A stretch of DNA of 31,327 bases, from NCBI GenBank assembly GCA_937916405.1, contig CALFUF010000044.1, positions 1 to 31,327 on the forward strand. Direction: 5' to 3'. This DNA is from an uncultured Prevotella sp. (GTDB taxonomy: Bacteria > Bacteroidota > Bacteroidia > Bacteroidales > Bacteroidaceae). This document shows positions 1 to 8,534 of this stretch, piece by piece (position 1 is the first letter of the stretch; every line of letters begins with the position of its first letter). The translations under genes were made by a program, and so were the position numbers. The notes below the pieces were generated by a model that saw only the letters and a list, made by a program, of their open reading frames with translations, had not been told where the DNA came from and searched no databases.

Positions 1-62
1 TCTCACCTCTTACCTCTGAAAGTTGAGAATGTGAAACATGCGAAACTTGAATCAATAGTAAT

Positions 63-248
63 ATGAAACGTAAAGATTATAGTACCCCCACAACGGAGTT
101 GATAGAGCTGCATACTGTCCAACCGTTATTACTCATCAGTGGATCCGGTAATCCGTTACTTGGCACCGATGCCATAGACTACGATGGAGTAGGTGGCTCC
201 TTCGGTCCTGACGGGGAAGTTGCCACTCGTTTGTTTGATGGGCTCTAA
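63..248 (+). CDS. Small hypothetical peptide, Bacteroidales 'KxYxxP...LLxxSG' type
   Basis: A 61-residue open frame with an ATG start. I do not know its function. The N-terminus is basic and ends in a hydrophobic-to-SG stretch (P-L-L-L-I-S-G-S-G at about residues 21-29). The remainder is Gly/Asp-rich and acidic. From memory, many Bacteroidales, Prevotella in particular, carry short proteins that begin M-K-(K/R)-x-Y-x-x-P and continue to a Leu-rich stretch and SG; none has an assigned function. The layout (conserved basic front, variable Gly-rich tail) resembles a precursor peptide, but I see no processing enzyme nearby. It sits 33 bases ahead of a strong terminator hairpin and 296 bases ahead of the PUL, so it is transcribed separately. 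A minus-strand frame overlaps it, but that frame crosses the terminator and promoter region and is not credible. Confidence 0.5.
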   Translation: MKRKDYSTPTTELIELHTVQPLLLISGSGNPLLGTDAIDYDGVGGSFGPDGEVATRLFDGL

Positions 249-280
249 TGGCATGAGTAAAACAGCCCATTGAAGTGTTC

Positions 281-325
281 ATTATCCCGGTAAACACCCC
301 GTTTATCGGGATAATTGTTTGATTT
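281..325 (+). terminator. Intrinsic terminator-like hairpin
   Basis: ATTATCCCGGTAAAC (281-295) pairs with GTTTATCGGGATAAT (301-315) over 15 base pairs with a single G-T wobble, around a 5-base loop. A T-rich but imperfect tail follows (316-325). It closes the small-peptide transcript and insulates the PUL promoter. The stem is nearly symmetric, so it could also work in the reverse direction. Confidence 0.75.
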
Positions 326-425
326 ACACCTCTATATTTCGTCCACTCTTTTTTGAAGTCTGTAAAAACGTAAATAGCTGGTTTTGTGTGACTTGTCTTT
401 TTAATATAGATAAATTCGCCCACTT
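326..425 (+). promoter_or_regulatory. Upstream control element of the PUL (three conserved blocks)
   Basis: Three short blocks recur in the same order and at the same spacing ahead of the lipoprotein gene at 22603. Block A is ACACCTCTATA-N4-GTCCACT (326-347). Block B is GTAA-N3-GCTG (370-380). Block C is CCACTT (420-425). Counted from the first base of block A, block B starts at +44 and block C lies at +94 to +99 in both regions. The -7 boxes lie at +137 here and +139 there. The position, about 40-140 bases upstream of the -7 box, suits activator binding. The DUF6377-type HTH protein at 19459 is the nearest candidate binder. This is inferred from sequence comparison within the window only. 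Confidence 0.55.
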
Positions 426-462
426 TTTCCGCCTTATACGAAGTGCACATTGTTATTTTAAA

Positions 463-470
463 TAACTTTG
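463..470 (+). promoter_or_regulatory. Bacteroidetes -7 box of the PUL promoter
   Basis: TAACTTTG matches the Bacteroidetes sigma-ABfr -7 consensus TAnnTTTG. Transcription would start near 477, leaving an AT-rich leader of about 68 bases before the SusC start codon at 545. No good -33 TTTG is present at the usual spacing, which is consistent with a promoter that needs an activator. Confidence 0.7.
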
Positions 471-544
471 CATCGGAAATCGTCCAAAGGGCGTCAAGCT
501 GTTGGATAAATCACTAACCAAATAAACAATTTAATAATTAACGT

Positions 545-3500
545 ATGAAAAAAAGCAAGTTTTTATTCCTGTTGCTGTCATTCGTCATGATGTCGGCAAC
601 TGCTCTTGCCCAGAAGCATACCTATACGGGTACGGTCGTTGACGACCAGAACGAGCCCGTCATTGGTGCTTCTGTCGTTCAGAAAGGTACCTCTGTCGGT
701 ACAGTGACTGACTTCGACGGTAACTTCACGTTGTCAGCCAATGAAGGTTCTACCTTGGTAATCTCTTACATTGGAATGGTTACTCAGGAAGTAAAGGCAG
801 GCAATAACCTGCGCATCGTTCTGAAAACAGATGACAAACTGCTGGATGAGGTAGTCGTCATCGGTTATGGTGTTCAGAAGAAGAGCGTGGTAACTGCCTC
901 TATCGCTAAGGTAAGTGCTGAAGACTTGGAAGGCAAGACACGTCTGCGTGCTGACGATGCCCTGAAAGGTCTTGCAGCCGGTGTGAATGTTACTTCTGCT
1001 TCTGGTCAGCCAGGTGCTAAGTCTATGATCCGTGTTCGTGGTGTAGGTACTATTAATAATACCGAGCCCCTGTACATCATTGACGGTATGCCTACAGATC
1101 AGGATGGTATGGAGTCTGTGAACCCCAATGATATCGAGTCTATCGAAGTCTTGAAGGATGCCGCCTCTGGTGCTGTCTATGGTGCCCGTGCCGCTAACGG
1201 TGTTATTCTGATTACTACCAAGAAAGGTAAGATCGGTAAGCCACAGATTAACTACAACTTCTCATACGGATGGCAGAGCGCATGGAAAAAGCGTGACGTT
1301 ACAGGTGCTACAGACTACGCTATCTTGATGAACGAGAAATACATCAATGGTGGTCAGACTCCTTTGTATGCTGATCCTTATAACTTGGTGGATGCCAATG
1401 GCAATGCCATCAAAGGCTTTGGAACTAACTGGCAGGACTTGCTGTTCAACGACAACGCTCCAATTGTTCAGCATGATATCAGTGTCAGTGGTGCTACCGA
1501 GAAGGTGAACTACTATCTCTCACTGGGTTATTTCACGCAGGATGGTATCGTGGGTGGTAACTACGGGCAGTCAAACTACGACCGTCTGACCATCCGCTCC
1601 AACAATCAGATTAACTTGATTGATGCAACCAAAGAGCGTAACTTCTTGAATAAATTAGACTTGACGGCTAATGTATCTTATATGCGAGTACATAATAAAG
1701 GTATTGACGCTAACTCTACATGGGGTTCTCCATTGGGTTCTGCCCTTTACCTGGCTCCAACATTGCCTGTGGTTCTCACGGGTGATATCGCAAAAGAGCA
1801 GATAAACCGCTACTCTGCCTATGAGCTGTATACGGATGGAAATGGTAATCCCTATACCATTCCTAATTTCTTAGGTTCTTATCAGGAGCAGAACAATCCT
1901 ATTGCCATGATGCAAGGCAATCCTACCAAGAACTGGTCGCATAAGTTTATGCCTAAGTTTACTCTTGACTTGCAGTTGTGGGACGAGTTGAGATATCATT
2001 TCACTTGGAATGCCGAACTGAGTTTCTGGGGTAATGAGGCTGCTGGCTTGCAGAAATATTATCTGTCGGGTAACAATAATGCTGACCACACGTGGGCATC
2101 TTCTTATAAAGGTGATAACAGTTCTTGGGACATTGAGAATACCATTACCTATGACAAGACCTTTGGAAAGCATACCATCGGTGTCCTGCTTGGTCAGTCT
2201 GCTTTGAAATTTAAGGGCAGTGATTTGTCTGGCTCACACTGGAATCTGGTGAATCTGTCAAAGCCTTACCTCAATTATACAACGGGTGGTGACTATGAGA
2301 CAACGCTGGATGCTGATGGAAATATTACAGGTGTGAAGAGCCTGGTCGGTGTTGGCGGTGGTCCTTATGTAGAGCATCGTCTGTCTTCTCTCTTTGCTCG
2401 TATCAGTTATAACTATGATGAGCGTTACATGTTCCAGGCTACTGTTCGTCGTGACGGCTCAAGTCGTTTCGGTTCTAATAAGAAATACGGTACGTTCCCC
2501 TCATTCTCACTTGGTTGGAACGTGATGAATGAGAAGTTCATGGAGAAGACCCGTAACTGGTTGACTAACTTCAAAGTTCGTTTCAGTTGGGGTCAGAATG
2601 GTAATGAGAATTTACCAGACTTCCGATATACCGTATTGACAGAGACTGGTGGTACAAGTAACTACTACTTTGGTAAGCAGGCAACCATGATTTACGGTTC
2701 TAAGGCTGCTGGACTTGGTAATCAGGATCTGAAGTGGGAGGCAAGTGAGCAGACAGACTTCGGTATCGATTTAGGCTTCTTCAACAATGCATTGACCTTT
2801 ACTGTCGATTATTTCGTCAAGACTACCAAGGACATGCTTATTCAGTTGCCTATCCCATCTTACGTAGGTGAGTCAAAGCCTTGGGGTAATGCCGGCGACA
2901 TGCAGAATAAGGGTATTGAGTTCGAGTTAGGTTACAAGTGGCGTATAGCCGATGCGCAATTCGCAGTAAAGGCAAATGCCTCTTATCTGAAGAATACGCT
3001 GAAGAATCTTGGAAATGACACTGGTTTCCTGAACTATGGTATCTCACAGTTCAGTGATGGTGGTACACGTGCAGAGAATGGGCAACCTTTCCCCTTCTTC
3101 TATGGTTATAAGACAGCTGGTGTGTTCCAGAATATGGCTGAGGTGAATGCCTATACTAATGCAGACGGTGGACTTATTCAGCCTAACGCGCAGCCTGGTG
3201 ACTTGAAGTTTGTAGATGTAAACAAAGATGGTCAGATTACCTCTGACGACCGTACCAATATCGGTAAGCCGACACCTGACTGGACCTTCGGCTTCAATTT
3301 CAGTGCTCAGTGGAAGGGCTTTGACTTTAATGCTTTCTTCCAGGGTGTTAGTGGCGCAGATGTGTTCGACGCTACTTACCGTCAGGATATCGCCTCCGCC
3401 AACTATCCCACTTGGGTTCTCTCCCGTTGGACAGGTGAAGGTACTTCTAACCGTGTGCCCATCTTGAAAATGGGTGACTCAAAGAACTGGGTCATCAGCG

Positions 3501-3754
3501 ATCTCTATGTACAGGATGCTTCTTATTTGCGTTTGAAGAATATCTCGTTGGGTTATACGTTGCCACGTTATATCACTCAGAAAGTCGGTGTTGATCGCTT
3601 CCGTATTTTTGTAAGGGGTGAGAATATCATCACATGGACTAAGTACTGGGGCTTCGATCCTGAAATCGGTACAAGCAGCACGTCAATGGGTGTTGACTAC
3701 GGTGTATATCCACAGGCTCGTACATGGACTGTTGGTTTCAATATCTCACTCTAA
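545..3754 (+). CDS. SusC/RagA-family TonB-dependent outer-membrane transporter
   Basis: This 1069-residue protein forms the outer-membrane beta-barrel that imports glycan oligosaccharides using TonB energy. A signal peptide (residues 1-22, ending A-L-A-Q) is followed by a CarboxypepD_reg-like beta-sandwich (about 25-110). A TonB plug domain comes next (about 115-225), with the SusC-typical stretches R-V-R-G-V-G-T, Y-I-I-D-G-M-P and E-V-L-K-D-A-A-S-G-A-V-Y-G-A-R. The rest is a barrel ending in an aromatic-rich strand with N-I-S-L at the C-terminus. Length is normal for the family. It is the first gene of the PUL, 74 bases downstream of the -7 box and 39 bases ahead of the SusD partner. The glycan is inferred from the downstream enzymes to be a beta-1,3-glucan; the transporter itself does not reveal it. 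Confidence 0.98.
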   Translation: MKKSKFLFLLLSFVMMSATALAQKHTYTGTVVDDQNEPVIGASVVQKGTSVGTVTDFDGNFTLSANEGSTLVISYIGMVTQEVKAGNNLRIVLKTDDKLLDEVVVIGYGVQKKSVVTASIAKVSAEDLEGKTRLRADDALKGLAAGVNVTSASGQPGAKSMIRVRGVGTINNTEPLYIIDGMPTDQDGMESVNPNDIESIEVLKDAASGAVYGARAANGVILITTKKGKIGKPQINYNFSYGWQSAWKKRDVTGATDYAILMNEKYINGGQTPLYADPYNLVDANGNAIKGFGTNWQDLLFNDNAPIVQHDISVSGATEKVNYYLSLGYFTQDGIVGGNYGQSNYDRLTIRSNNQINLIDATKERNFLNKLDLTANVSYMRVHNKGIDANSTWGSPLGSALYLAPTLPVVLTGDIAKEQINRYSAYELYTDGNGNPYTIPNFLGSYQEQNNPIAMMQGNPTKNWSHKFMPKFTLDLQLWDELRYHFTWNAELSFWGNEAAGLQKYYLSGNNNADHTWASSYKGDNSSWDIENTITYDKTFGKHTIGVLLGQSALKFKGSDLSGSHWNLVNLSKPYLNYTTGGDYETTLDADGNITGVKSLVGVGGGPYVEHRLSSLFARISYNYDERYMFQATVRRDGSSRFGSNKKYGTFPSFSLGWNVMNEKFMEKTRNWLTNFKVRFSWGQNGNENLPDFRYTVLTETGGTSNYYFGKQATMIYGSKAAGLGNQDLKWEASEQTDFGIDLGFFNNALTFTVDYFVKTTKDMLIQLPIPSYVGESKPWGNAGDMQNKGIEFELGYKWRIADAQFAVKANASYLKNTLKNLGNDTGFLNYGISQFSDGGTRAENGQPFPFFYGYKTAGVFQNMAEVNAYTNADGGLIQPNAQPGDLKFVDVNKDGQITSDDRTNIGKPTPDWTFGFNFSAQWKGFDFNAFFQGVSGADVFDATYRQDIASANYPTWVLSRWTGEGTSNRVPILKMGDSKNWVISDLYVQDASYLRLKNISLGYTLPRYITQKVGVDRFRIFVRGENIITWTKYWGFDPEIGTSSTSMGVDYGVYPQARTWTVGFNISL

Positions 3755-3793
3755 GAAATGAAGAAACGAATTGACTAATTGAAGTATTGAAAA

Positions 3794-5314
3794 ATGAAGA
3801 TTATGAATAAGAAAATAACAATCATAGCAGGCGCATTTACCGCATTAATGACGTTAGCGTCCTGTAGCAAGGACTTCCTAGAGGTAACGAAACCGGATGG
3901 CGATCCTCTGGAGGAATATTATACGACTGACGAGCGATTGTACGAGTCGTTAGTATCAGCCTATTCTCCTCTGCACTGGCCCGATTGGGACGGTACTGCA
4001 TACAATGACCTGACTTGTGACGCAGAGATCTTAGGCGATGACTTCTGGGTAGGTGGTTCCAGTATTACCGACAACCAGCACTGGCACAAACTATTCAACT
4101 TTGAAGGTGACGGCAACAACACGTTAGGAACCCTGTGGGGCGACTTCTACAGTGGCATTAAGCGTTGTAATGATGTAATCCTTTACTGTTCCTACGGTCA
4201 TGGGACAGAGACGAACCGTAAGTTGTATGAGTCTGAGGCTCGTTTGCTTCGTGTGTACTATTATAATATTCTGTGGCACTATTATGGAAATGTTCCCTTC
4301 TATCTGGAGAACCTTTCTATTCCCTATACAGCACCTCAGTTGACAGCAGATGAGATATACGATCAGTTGCTGCCAGAGTTGGAGGATATCATTGACTCAA
4401 AAGTTCTACCGATGCGCTGGGGAAATGCTGAGTCTGGTCGTGTTTCACAGGCTTTTGCCTATATGCTGTATGCTGAGATGGTGATGTACCAGAATGACAA
4501 GGCTCGCTATTCGAAAGCACTTTCTTACATGAAGGAGATTATCAGCTCTCCCGACTATGATCTGCACCCAGACTTCGCAGACTTGTGGGAAGAGAGTGGC
4601 GAGTGGTGCGAGGAGTCTATCTTCGAGATCAATTATGATGATGACAATGGTCAGCGTGACTGGGGTACCCCATTGTATGCCGGTGGTACTGTGTTCCCGA
4701 CATTGTGTTCACCTAACGGCTGGCCCGGAAGTGCAGAATGGGAATCTGGTCAGGACGGTTGGGGATTCTTGCCGATGCGCATAGAGACCTATAATATGTA
4801 TGCAGATAATGACCGCCGTCGTGATGCAACATGCTGGGATGTCCGTGGCATTGAATACACAGAGCGTTATCAAGATACTCATATCTGGCATGGTAAGTAT
4901 CGCCCGAAGAGTGCGAATTCCAAAGACTGCCCTTCTTCAAAGAATCTGAACTATAATAACAATAAGCGCATTTACCGTTATGCAGAGACTCTGCTGAATG
5001 CTGCTGAGTTGTTGATTGAGACAGGTGGCAGTTCCTCTGACGCACTGAATTATCTGAATCAGGTACGTAATCGTGCAGGCTTGACAGGATATGATTCCGC
5101 TACACTCGATAATATCTTGAATGAGCGTCACTTGGAGTTCTGTGGTGAGGGCAAGCGCTATTTTGACCTGGTTCGTACAGGTAATGCCGCTACGGTTCTC
5201 GTTCCAGACAGTTATGGCTATCGTACAAACTCATGGACTCCAAAGAAGAAGCATATTCCTCTTGCACAGTCTGAGTTAGATGCTGATCCGACACTGAAGC
5301 AGAATGACTATTAA
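3794..5314 (+). CDS. SusD/RagB-family surface glycan-binding lipoprotein
   Basis: Outer-surface lipoprotein that forms the lid of the SusC channel and captures oligosaccharide. The N-terminus has a lipobox L-A-S-C with the lipidated cysteine at residue 24 (residue 21 if the second ATG at 3803 is used; the two starts cannot be separated by eye). The C-terminal half has the helical pattern of the family: R-Y-A-E-T-L-L-N-A-A-E-L (about 395-407), then L-N-x-V-R-N-R-A-G-L, then L-N-E-R-H-L-E-F-C-G-E-G-K-R-Y-F-D-L-V-R. Trp and Tyr residues are abundant in the middle, as expected for a sugar-stacking site. The 506-residue length is typical. It follows the SusC gene by 39 bases in the same operon. 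Confidence 0.97.
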   Translation: MKIMNKKITIIAGAFTALMTLASCSKDFLEVTKPDGDPLEEYYTTDERLYESLVSAYSPLHWPDWDGTAYNDLTCDAEILGDDFWVGGSSITDNQHWHKLFNFEGDGNNTLGTLWGDFYSGIKRCNDVILYCSYGHGTETNRKLYESEARLLRVYYYNILWHYYGNVPFYLENLSIPYTAPQLTADEIYDQLLPELEDIIDSKVLPMRWGNAESGRVSQAFAYMLYAEMVMYQNDKARYSKALSYMKEIISSPDYDLHPDFADLWEESGEWCEESIFEINYDDDNGQRDWGTPLYAGGTVFPTLCSPNGWPGSAEWESGQDGWGFLPMRIETYNMYADNDRRRDATCWDVRGIEYTERYQDTHIWHGKYRPKSANSKDCPSSKNLNYNNNKRIYRYAETLLNAAELLIETGGSSSDALNYLNQVRNRAGLTGYDSATLDNILNERHLEFCGEGKRYFDLVRTGNAATVLVPDSYGYRTNSWTPKKKHIPLAQSELDADPTLKQNDY

Positions 5315-5342
5315 TCCCATTAATTAAAGACATCATTTATAT

Positions 5343-7304
5343 ATGAATAAATTATTTAAATATATCGGTTGTATTCTTTTCAGTGGCATTGCAATGACAG
5401 CATGCTCACCTGAAGAGTTCTCGGGAGCGAATCCCAATGGGCTTCCTACAGTTGAAGGCAGAACGATTTCTGTGAATACTGATCAGGAAACCAATACAGC
5501 AACCTTCACCGTCAGTGGTGATTTCCAAGGCTGTTATCCCGTATGGTATCTGGATGATGCTATTTACTCTATCCTTCCAACTGCAAGTTATAGCAGTATG
5601 TCTGAAGGCACTCATACTCTCACTGTCCGTATCATGAACCGTAACGGTCAGTCACAAGGCTCACTGAGCAGTAGTTTTACATTCAATGAGACAAAGGTGG
5701 ACTATTCACCATATTTTGCTAAACTGACAGGTAAGACGTGGCGTATTGACTACACAGAGAAAGCTCATATGGGTTGTGGTGAGCCTGGTACAGACGGTTC
5801 TAACTGGTGGTCTGCAGGTGTTAATGAGAAGGCTGACTGGGGTGTCTATGACGATCGCATTAGTTTTGCTCACTCTGATGCAGATCCAGTTAACGGTGGC
5901 TCTTACAGTTATGATCCGGGTGAGGGCGGAACCGTGTATGTGAATACTGGTTGCTCTGTATTCTCTGAGTTCAATACCAACGACGGTCAGGACTTCATGG
6001 CTCAAGTATCTGCACAGACTTCTACTTTTGAGTTGATTCCCGGCACGTTCAATGATGATGAGTGTCTCTACATCAAGTTCGCTCCGCATACGCTGTTGCC
6101 TTACATCCCCAATGATGAGGCTTATAACGATTGCTATTTCCGTGTGGAGGCTCTGACCAATACCCGTCTGGTACTTATCAATGATATCGGTACTATTTCA
6201 TGGCGTCTGGTATTCACCAGCCGTGAGGATACTGGTATTCCTGACGAGCCAGAGACTCCTGAGGCAACCTTCGACTGGAACTACGATTCCAGCAGTAACC
6301 TTTGGAAGAGTGTAGATACTGGTTCTTCATTTATCCAGTGGACCACATGGTTTGCTGATAACGGATGGGGCACATTGCCTACTCAACCTACTATCACTCA
6401 CAATGGCGATGCTTACGAGTTCGATATTCCTGAGGGAATTGGTGGTAGCCAGTGGCAAGGTCAGTTCGCCATCGAGACTACATTGACCGCAGAGATTGCC
6501 AAGCTCTACAACTTCTACTGTTTGGTAGAGACAGACAATGACTGTCCTGGTGTAACTATCAAATTGACAGAAACCAATGTTGATGACACAGATGCAGGTA
6601 AGCGCGATCAGAACTTCTACTTTGCCGATCGTCATGATGTGTCAGGTAGTAAAGCATTCGTCTATAAGGCAGAAGGTGTAAGCCTTGCTCAGCATGACGC
6701 TCATGCTCTGTCGCTGGTATTCGACTTTGGTGGTTCTCCAGCAGGTACACATGTTAAGATCAGTAAGATATACTTTGAGGAAAGTAATGATGTGACCTAC
6801 GACAGTGATGCTAATTTATGGAAGGCTGTTGATAATGGCTCTGCTTTCATCCAGTGGACCACCTGGTTCGCTGACAATGGTTGGGGCACACTGCCTAATC
6901 AGCCTACCATTACTCATAATGGCAATGCCTATGAGTTCGATATTCCTGAGGGAATTGGTGGTAGCCAGTGGCAAGGACAGTTCGCCATTGAGACAACACT
7001 TGCCGCAGCAATGGCAGATGAGTATAACTTCTCTTGCACCATCTTGGCGGATAATGATTGTCCTGGTGTAACGATTAAACTGGTAGAGACCAATGTTGAT
7101 GACACAGACGCAGGTAAGCGCGATAACAACTTCTACTTTGACGGTCGTCATGATATAACGGCTGATAAGGCTTTCGTCTATAAGGAAAAGGGTAAGACCC
7201 TGCCAAAGAATGACGCTCATGCATTGTCGTTGGTGTTTGACTTTGGAGGAACTCCTGCTGGTACTCATATTAGGATCAGCGATATCATCCTCTCAAAGAA
7301 TTAA
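5343..7304 (+). CDS. SusE/F-position surface glycan-binding lipoprotein with duplicated binding module
   Basis: A 653-residue lipoprotein (lipobox M-T-A-C, Cys21) in the slot where PULs usually encode a third surface glycan-binding protein. Residues 22-115 look like a PKD/Ig-like beta domain. Residues 118-300 form a second domain beginning with T-G-K-T-W-R-I-D-Y and containing A-H-M-G-C-G, G-S-N-W-W-S-A and K-A-D-W-G-V-Y-D-D; I have seen such domains in SusE-like proteins. From residue 314 two copies of a 172-residue aromatic-rich module follow (Y314 and Y486 are equivalent), each with F-I-Q-W-T-T-W-F-A-D-N-G-W-G-T-L-P. The modules look like CBM4-type beta-sandwiches. There is no catalytic motif. 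Likely role: multivalent capture of beta-glucan at the cell surface. The binding specificity is inferred from the neighbours. Confidence 0.85.
   Translation: MNKLFKYIGCILFSGIAMTACSPEEFSGANPNGLPTVEGRTISVNTDQETNTATFTVSGDFQGCYPVWYLDDAIYSILPTASYSSMSEGTHTLTVRIMNRNGQSQGSLSSSFTFNETKVDYSPYFAKLTGKTWRIDYTEKAHMGCGEPGTDGSNWWSAGVNEKADWGVYDDRISFAHSDADPVNGGSYSYDPGEGGTVYVNTGCSVFSEFNTNDGQDFMAQVSAQTSTFELIPGTFNDDECLYIKFAPHTLLPYIPNDEAYNDCYFRVEALTNTRLVLINDIGTISWRLVFTSREDTGIPDEPETPEATFDWNYDSSSNLWKSVDTGSSFIQWTTWFADNGWGTLPTQPTITHNGDAYEFDIPEGIGGSQWQGQFAIETTLTAEIAKLYNFYCLVETDNDCPGVTIKLTETNVDDTDAGKRDQNFYFADRHDVSGSKAFVYKAEGVSLAQHDAHALSLVFDFGGSPAGTHVKISKIYFEESNDVTYDSDANLWKAVDNGSAFIQWTTWFADNGWGTLPNQPTITHNGNAYEFDIPEGIGGSQWQGQFAIETTLAAAMADEYNFSCTILADNDCPGVTIKLVETNVDDTDAGKRDNNFYFDGRHDITADKAFVYKEKGKTLPKNDAHALSLVFDFGGTPAGTHIRISDIILSKN
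6282..7301 (+). repeat. In-gene tandem duplication, period 516 bp
   Basis: Copy 1 spans 6282-6797 and copy 2 spans 6798-7301, both in frame (172 codons per period). Some stretches are identical at the DNA level, for example 44 consecutive bases at 6417-6460 and 6933-6976, while other parts have diverged in codon choice and in residues. This mix fits a duplication kept partly uniform by recombination, or selection on the binding face. Confidence 0.9.
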
Positions 7305-7319
7305 AATGATCATAAGGAA

Positions 7320-7356
7320 AGAGACTGTCTGCCCAGTAAGGTGGGCAGTCTCTCTT
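7320..7356 (+). terminator. Intra-operon hairpin between binding lipoprotein and GH16
   Basis: CTGCCC (7329-7334) pairs with GGGCAG (7343-7348), and GAGA (7321-7324) pairs with TCTC (7349-7352), leaving a 4-base bulge (CTGT) and an 8-base loop. The bases after it (T-C-T-C-T-T) are only moderately T-rich. It is probably a leaky terminator or an RNA-stability element, since the genes downstream continue the same operon. Confidence 0.5.
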
Positions 7357-7378
7357 GTTAAATTTAGGATTTATAAAG

Positions 7379-8527
7379 ATGATTAGAAAATATACATTAT
7401 TGACGGCACTACTTCTCTCTATCTTACTTGTCTCATGTGGAGGAGATGATGCTGGAGATGGAGGCGGTTCTGGCTCAGGCTCATCCAATGCCATTACACT
7501 AAGTGCTACCTCGCTGAGCTTTGATGGTAATGCTGGCTCTCAAACGGTTACTATCACTACGAATCATGAGTGGGCTGCAAATGTGAGTGAGGATTGGATC
7601 AGTATCAATCCTACTAATTCTACCAATCAGAATGCCACCATCACTGTTACTGTACAGAAAAATGGAGAGTATGCTGGTCGTGAGGGAACTATCACCTTTA
7701 TGGCTGGTTCTGCTCGTGCATATATCGCTGTGTCGCAGGCTGGTGGTGATGGCGTACCCGATCCAGATGCAATCACCTGTCCTATTGCTGGTTATAAACT
7801 GGTTTGGAACGATGAGTTTGACACTGGTACGGAACTGGATGCCAATCATTGGACGCATGAGGTGCAAGGCGCTGGTTGGGTGAATCATGAGTTGCAGAAC
7901 TATGTAAACCACAAGACTCCAGATGGCTCTTGGGTAACACGTGTTCATGACGGAGCATTGAATATTCGCTGTCTGAAAGAAAACGGAAAGATTTACTCTG
8001 GCCGTGTCTATGCCAACGTGAATACAGGTTGGGAGTATGGCTACTTTGAGGCAAAAATCAAGTTGCCGAAAGGGAAAGGAACATGGCCTGCTTTCTGGAT
8101 GATGCCAGTGGGTAATGACTGGGGGACGAACCCGTGGCCCATGTGTGGTGAGATCGACATTATGGAGGAAGTGGGATGTGTTCCTAACGAGGTGTCTTCT
8201 TCTATTCATACACAGGACTATAATCATACAAAGAATACACAGAAGACCCACGCCATGACCATTAGCAATGCTGAGGGTGAATTCCATGTCTATGCTTTGG
8301 AGTGGACTCCAGATGCAATTACAACGTATGTTGATGGTCAGGTGCAGTTGGCTGTGACGAAGAGTGCATTGGGTAGTGGACATAACCAGTGGCCCTTCCA
8401 CTATGCCTTCTATCCCATTCTGAATCTCGCTTGGGGCGGTGACTGGGGTGGTATGTCGGGTGTCGATGAGTCAGCATTGCCCGTTGTGATGGAAGTAGAC
8501 TATGTCCGTGTATTCCAAAAGAAATAA
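7379..8527 (+). CDS. GH16 endo-beta-1,3(4)-glucanase (laminarinase-like) lipoprotein with BACON domain
   Basis: Secreted endo-glucanase predicted to cut beta-1,3- or mixed beta-1,3/1,4-glucan at the cell surface. ATG 7379 is chosen as start because it gives a clean lipoprotein signal (lipobox L-V-S-C, Cys20); an in-frame TTG at 7355 lies inside the preceding hairpin. After Cys20 comes a Gly/Asp-rich linker typical of surface-exported Bacteroidetes lipoproteins. A BACON domain follows (about 38-122, with L-S-x-x-S-L-S-F and a W-I-S-I-N-P core). The GH16 domain runs from about 138 to 382. The active site reads E-I-D-I-M-E, with E258 as nucleophile, D260 as helper and E263 as acid/base. The sequence before it (W-P-A-F-W-M-M-P) and the terminal V-D-Y-V-R-V-F-Q are family hallmarks. 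Total 382 residues. Confidence 0.96.
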   Translation: MIRKYTLLTALLLSILLVSCGGDDAGDGGGSGSGSSNAITLSATSLSFDGNAGSQTVTITTNHEWAANVSEDWISINPTNSTNQNATITVTVQKNGEYAGREGTITFMAGSARAYIAVSQAGGDGVPDPDAITCPIAGYKLVWNDEFDTGTELDANHWTHEVQGAGWVNHELQNYVNHKTPDGSWVTRVHDGALNIRCLKENGKIYSGRVYANVNTGWEYGYFEAKIKLPKGKGTWPAFWMMPVGNDWGTNPWPMCGEIDIMEEVGCVPNEVSSSIHTQDYNHTKNTQKTHAMTISNAEGEFHVYALEWTPDAITTYVDGQVQLAVTKSALGSGHNQWPFHYAFYPILNLAWGGDWGGMSGVDESALPVVMEVDYVRVFQKK

Positions 8528-8534
8528 GACTAAG

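Noticed and set aside
1..17. Two ACCTCT hexamers (positions 5 and 12) as further copies of block A
   Set aside because: Only six bases match, the GTCCACT part is missing, and there is no -7 box at the expected distance.
7306..7386. A 26-codon frame spanning the hairpin ahead of GH16, as a possible leader peptide
   Set aside because: It overlaps the GH16 start, has no regulatory codon run, and the frame is short enough to occur by chance.
7499..8401. 300-codon open frame on the minus strand opposite GH16
   Set aside because: The plus strand encodes an intact GH16 with active site and signal peptide. The antisense frame has a composition typical of a mirrored gene and no recognisable domain.
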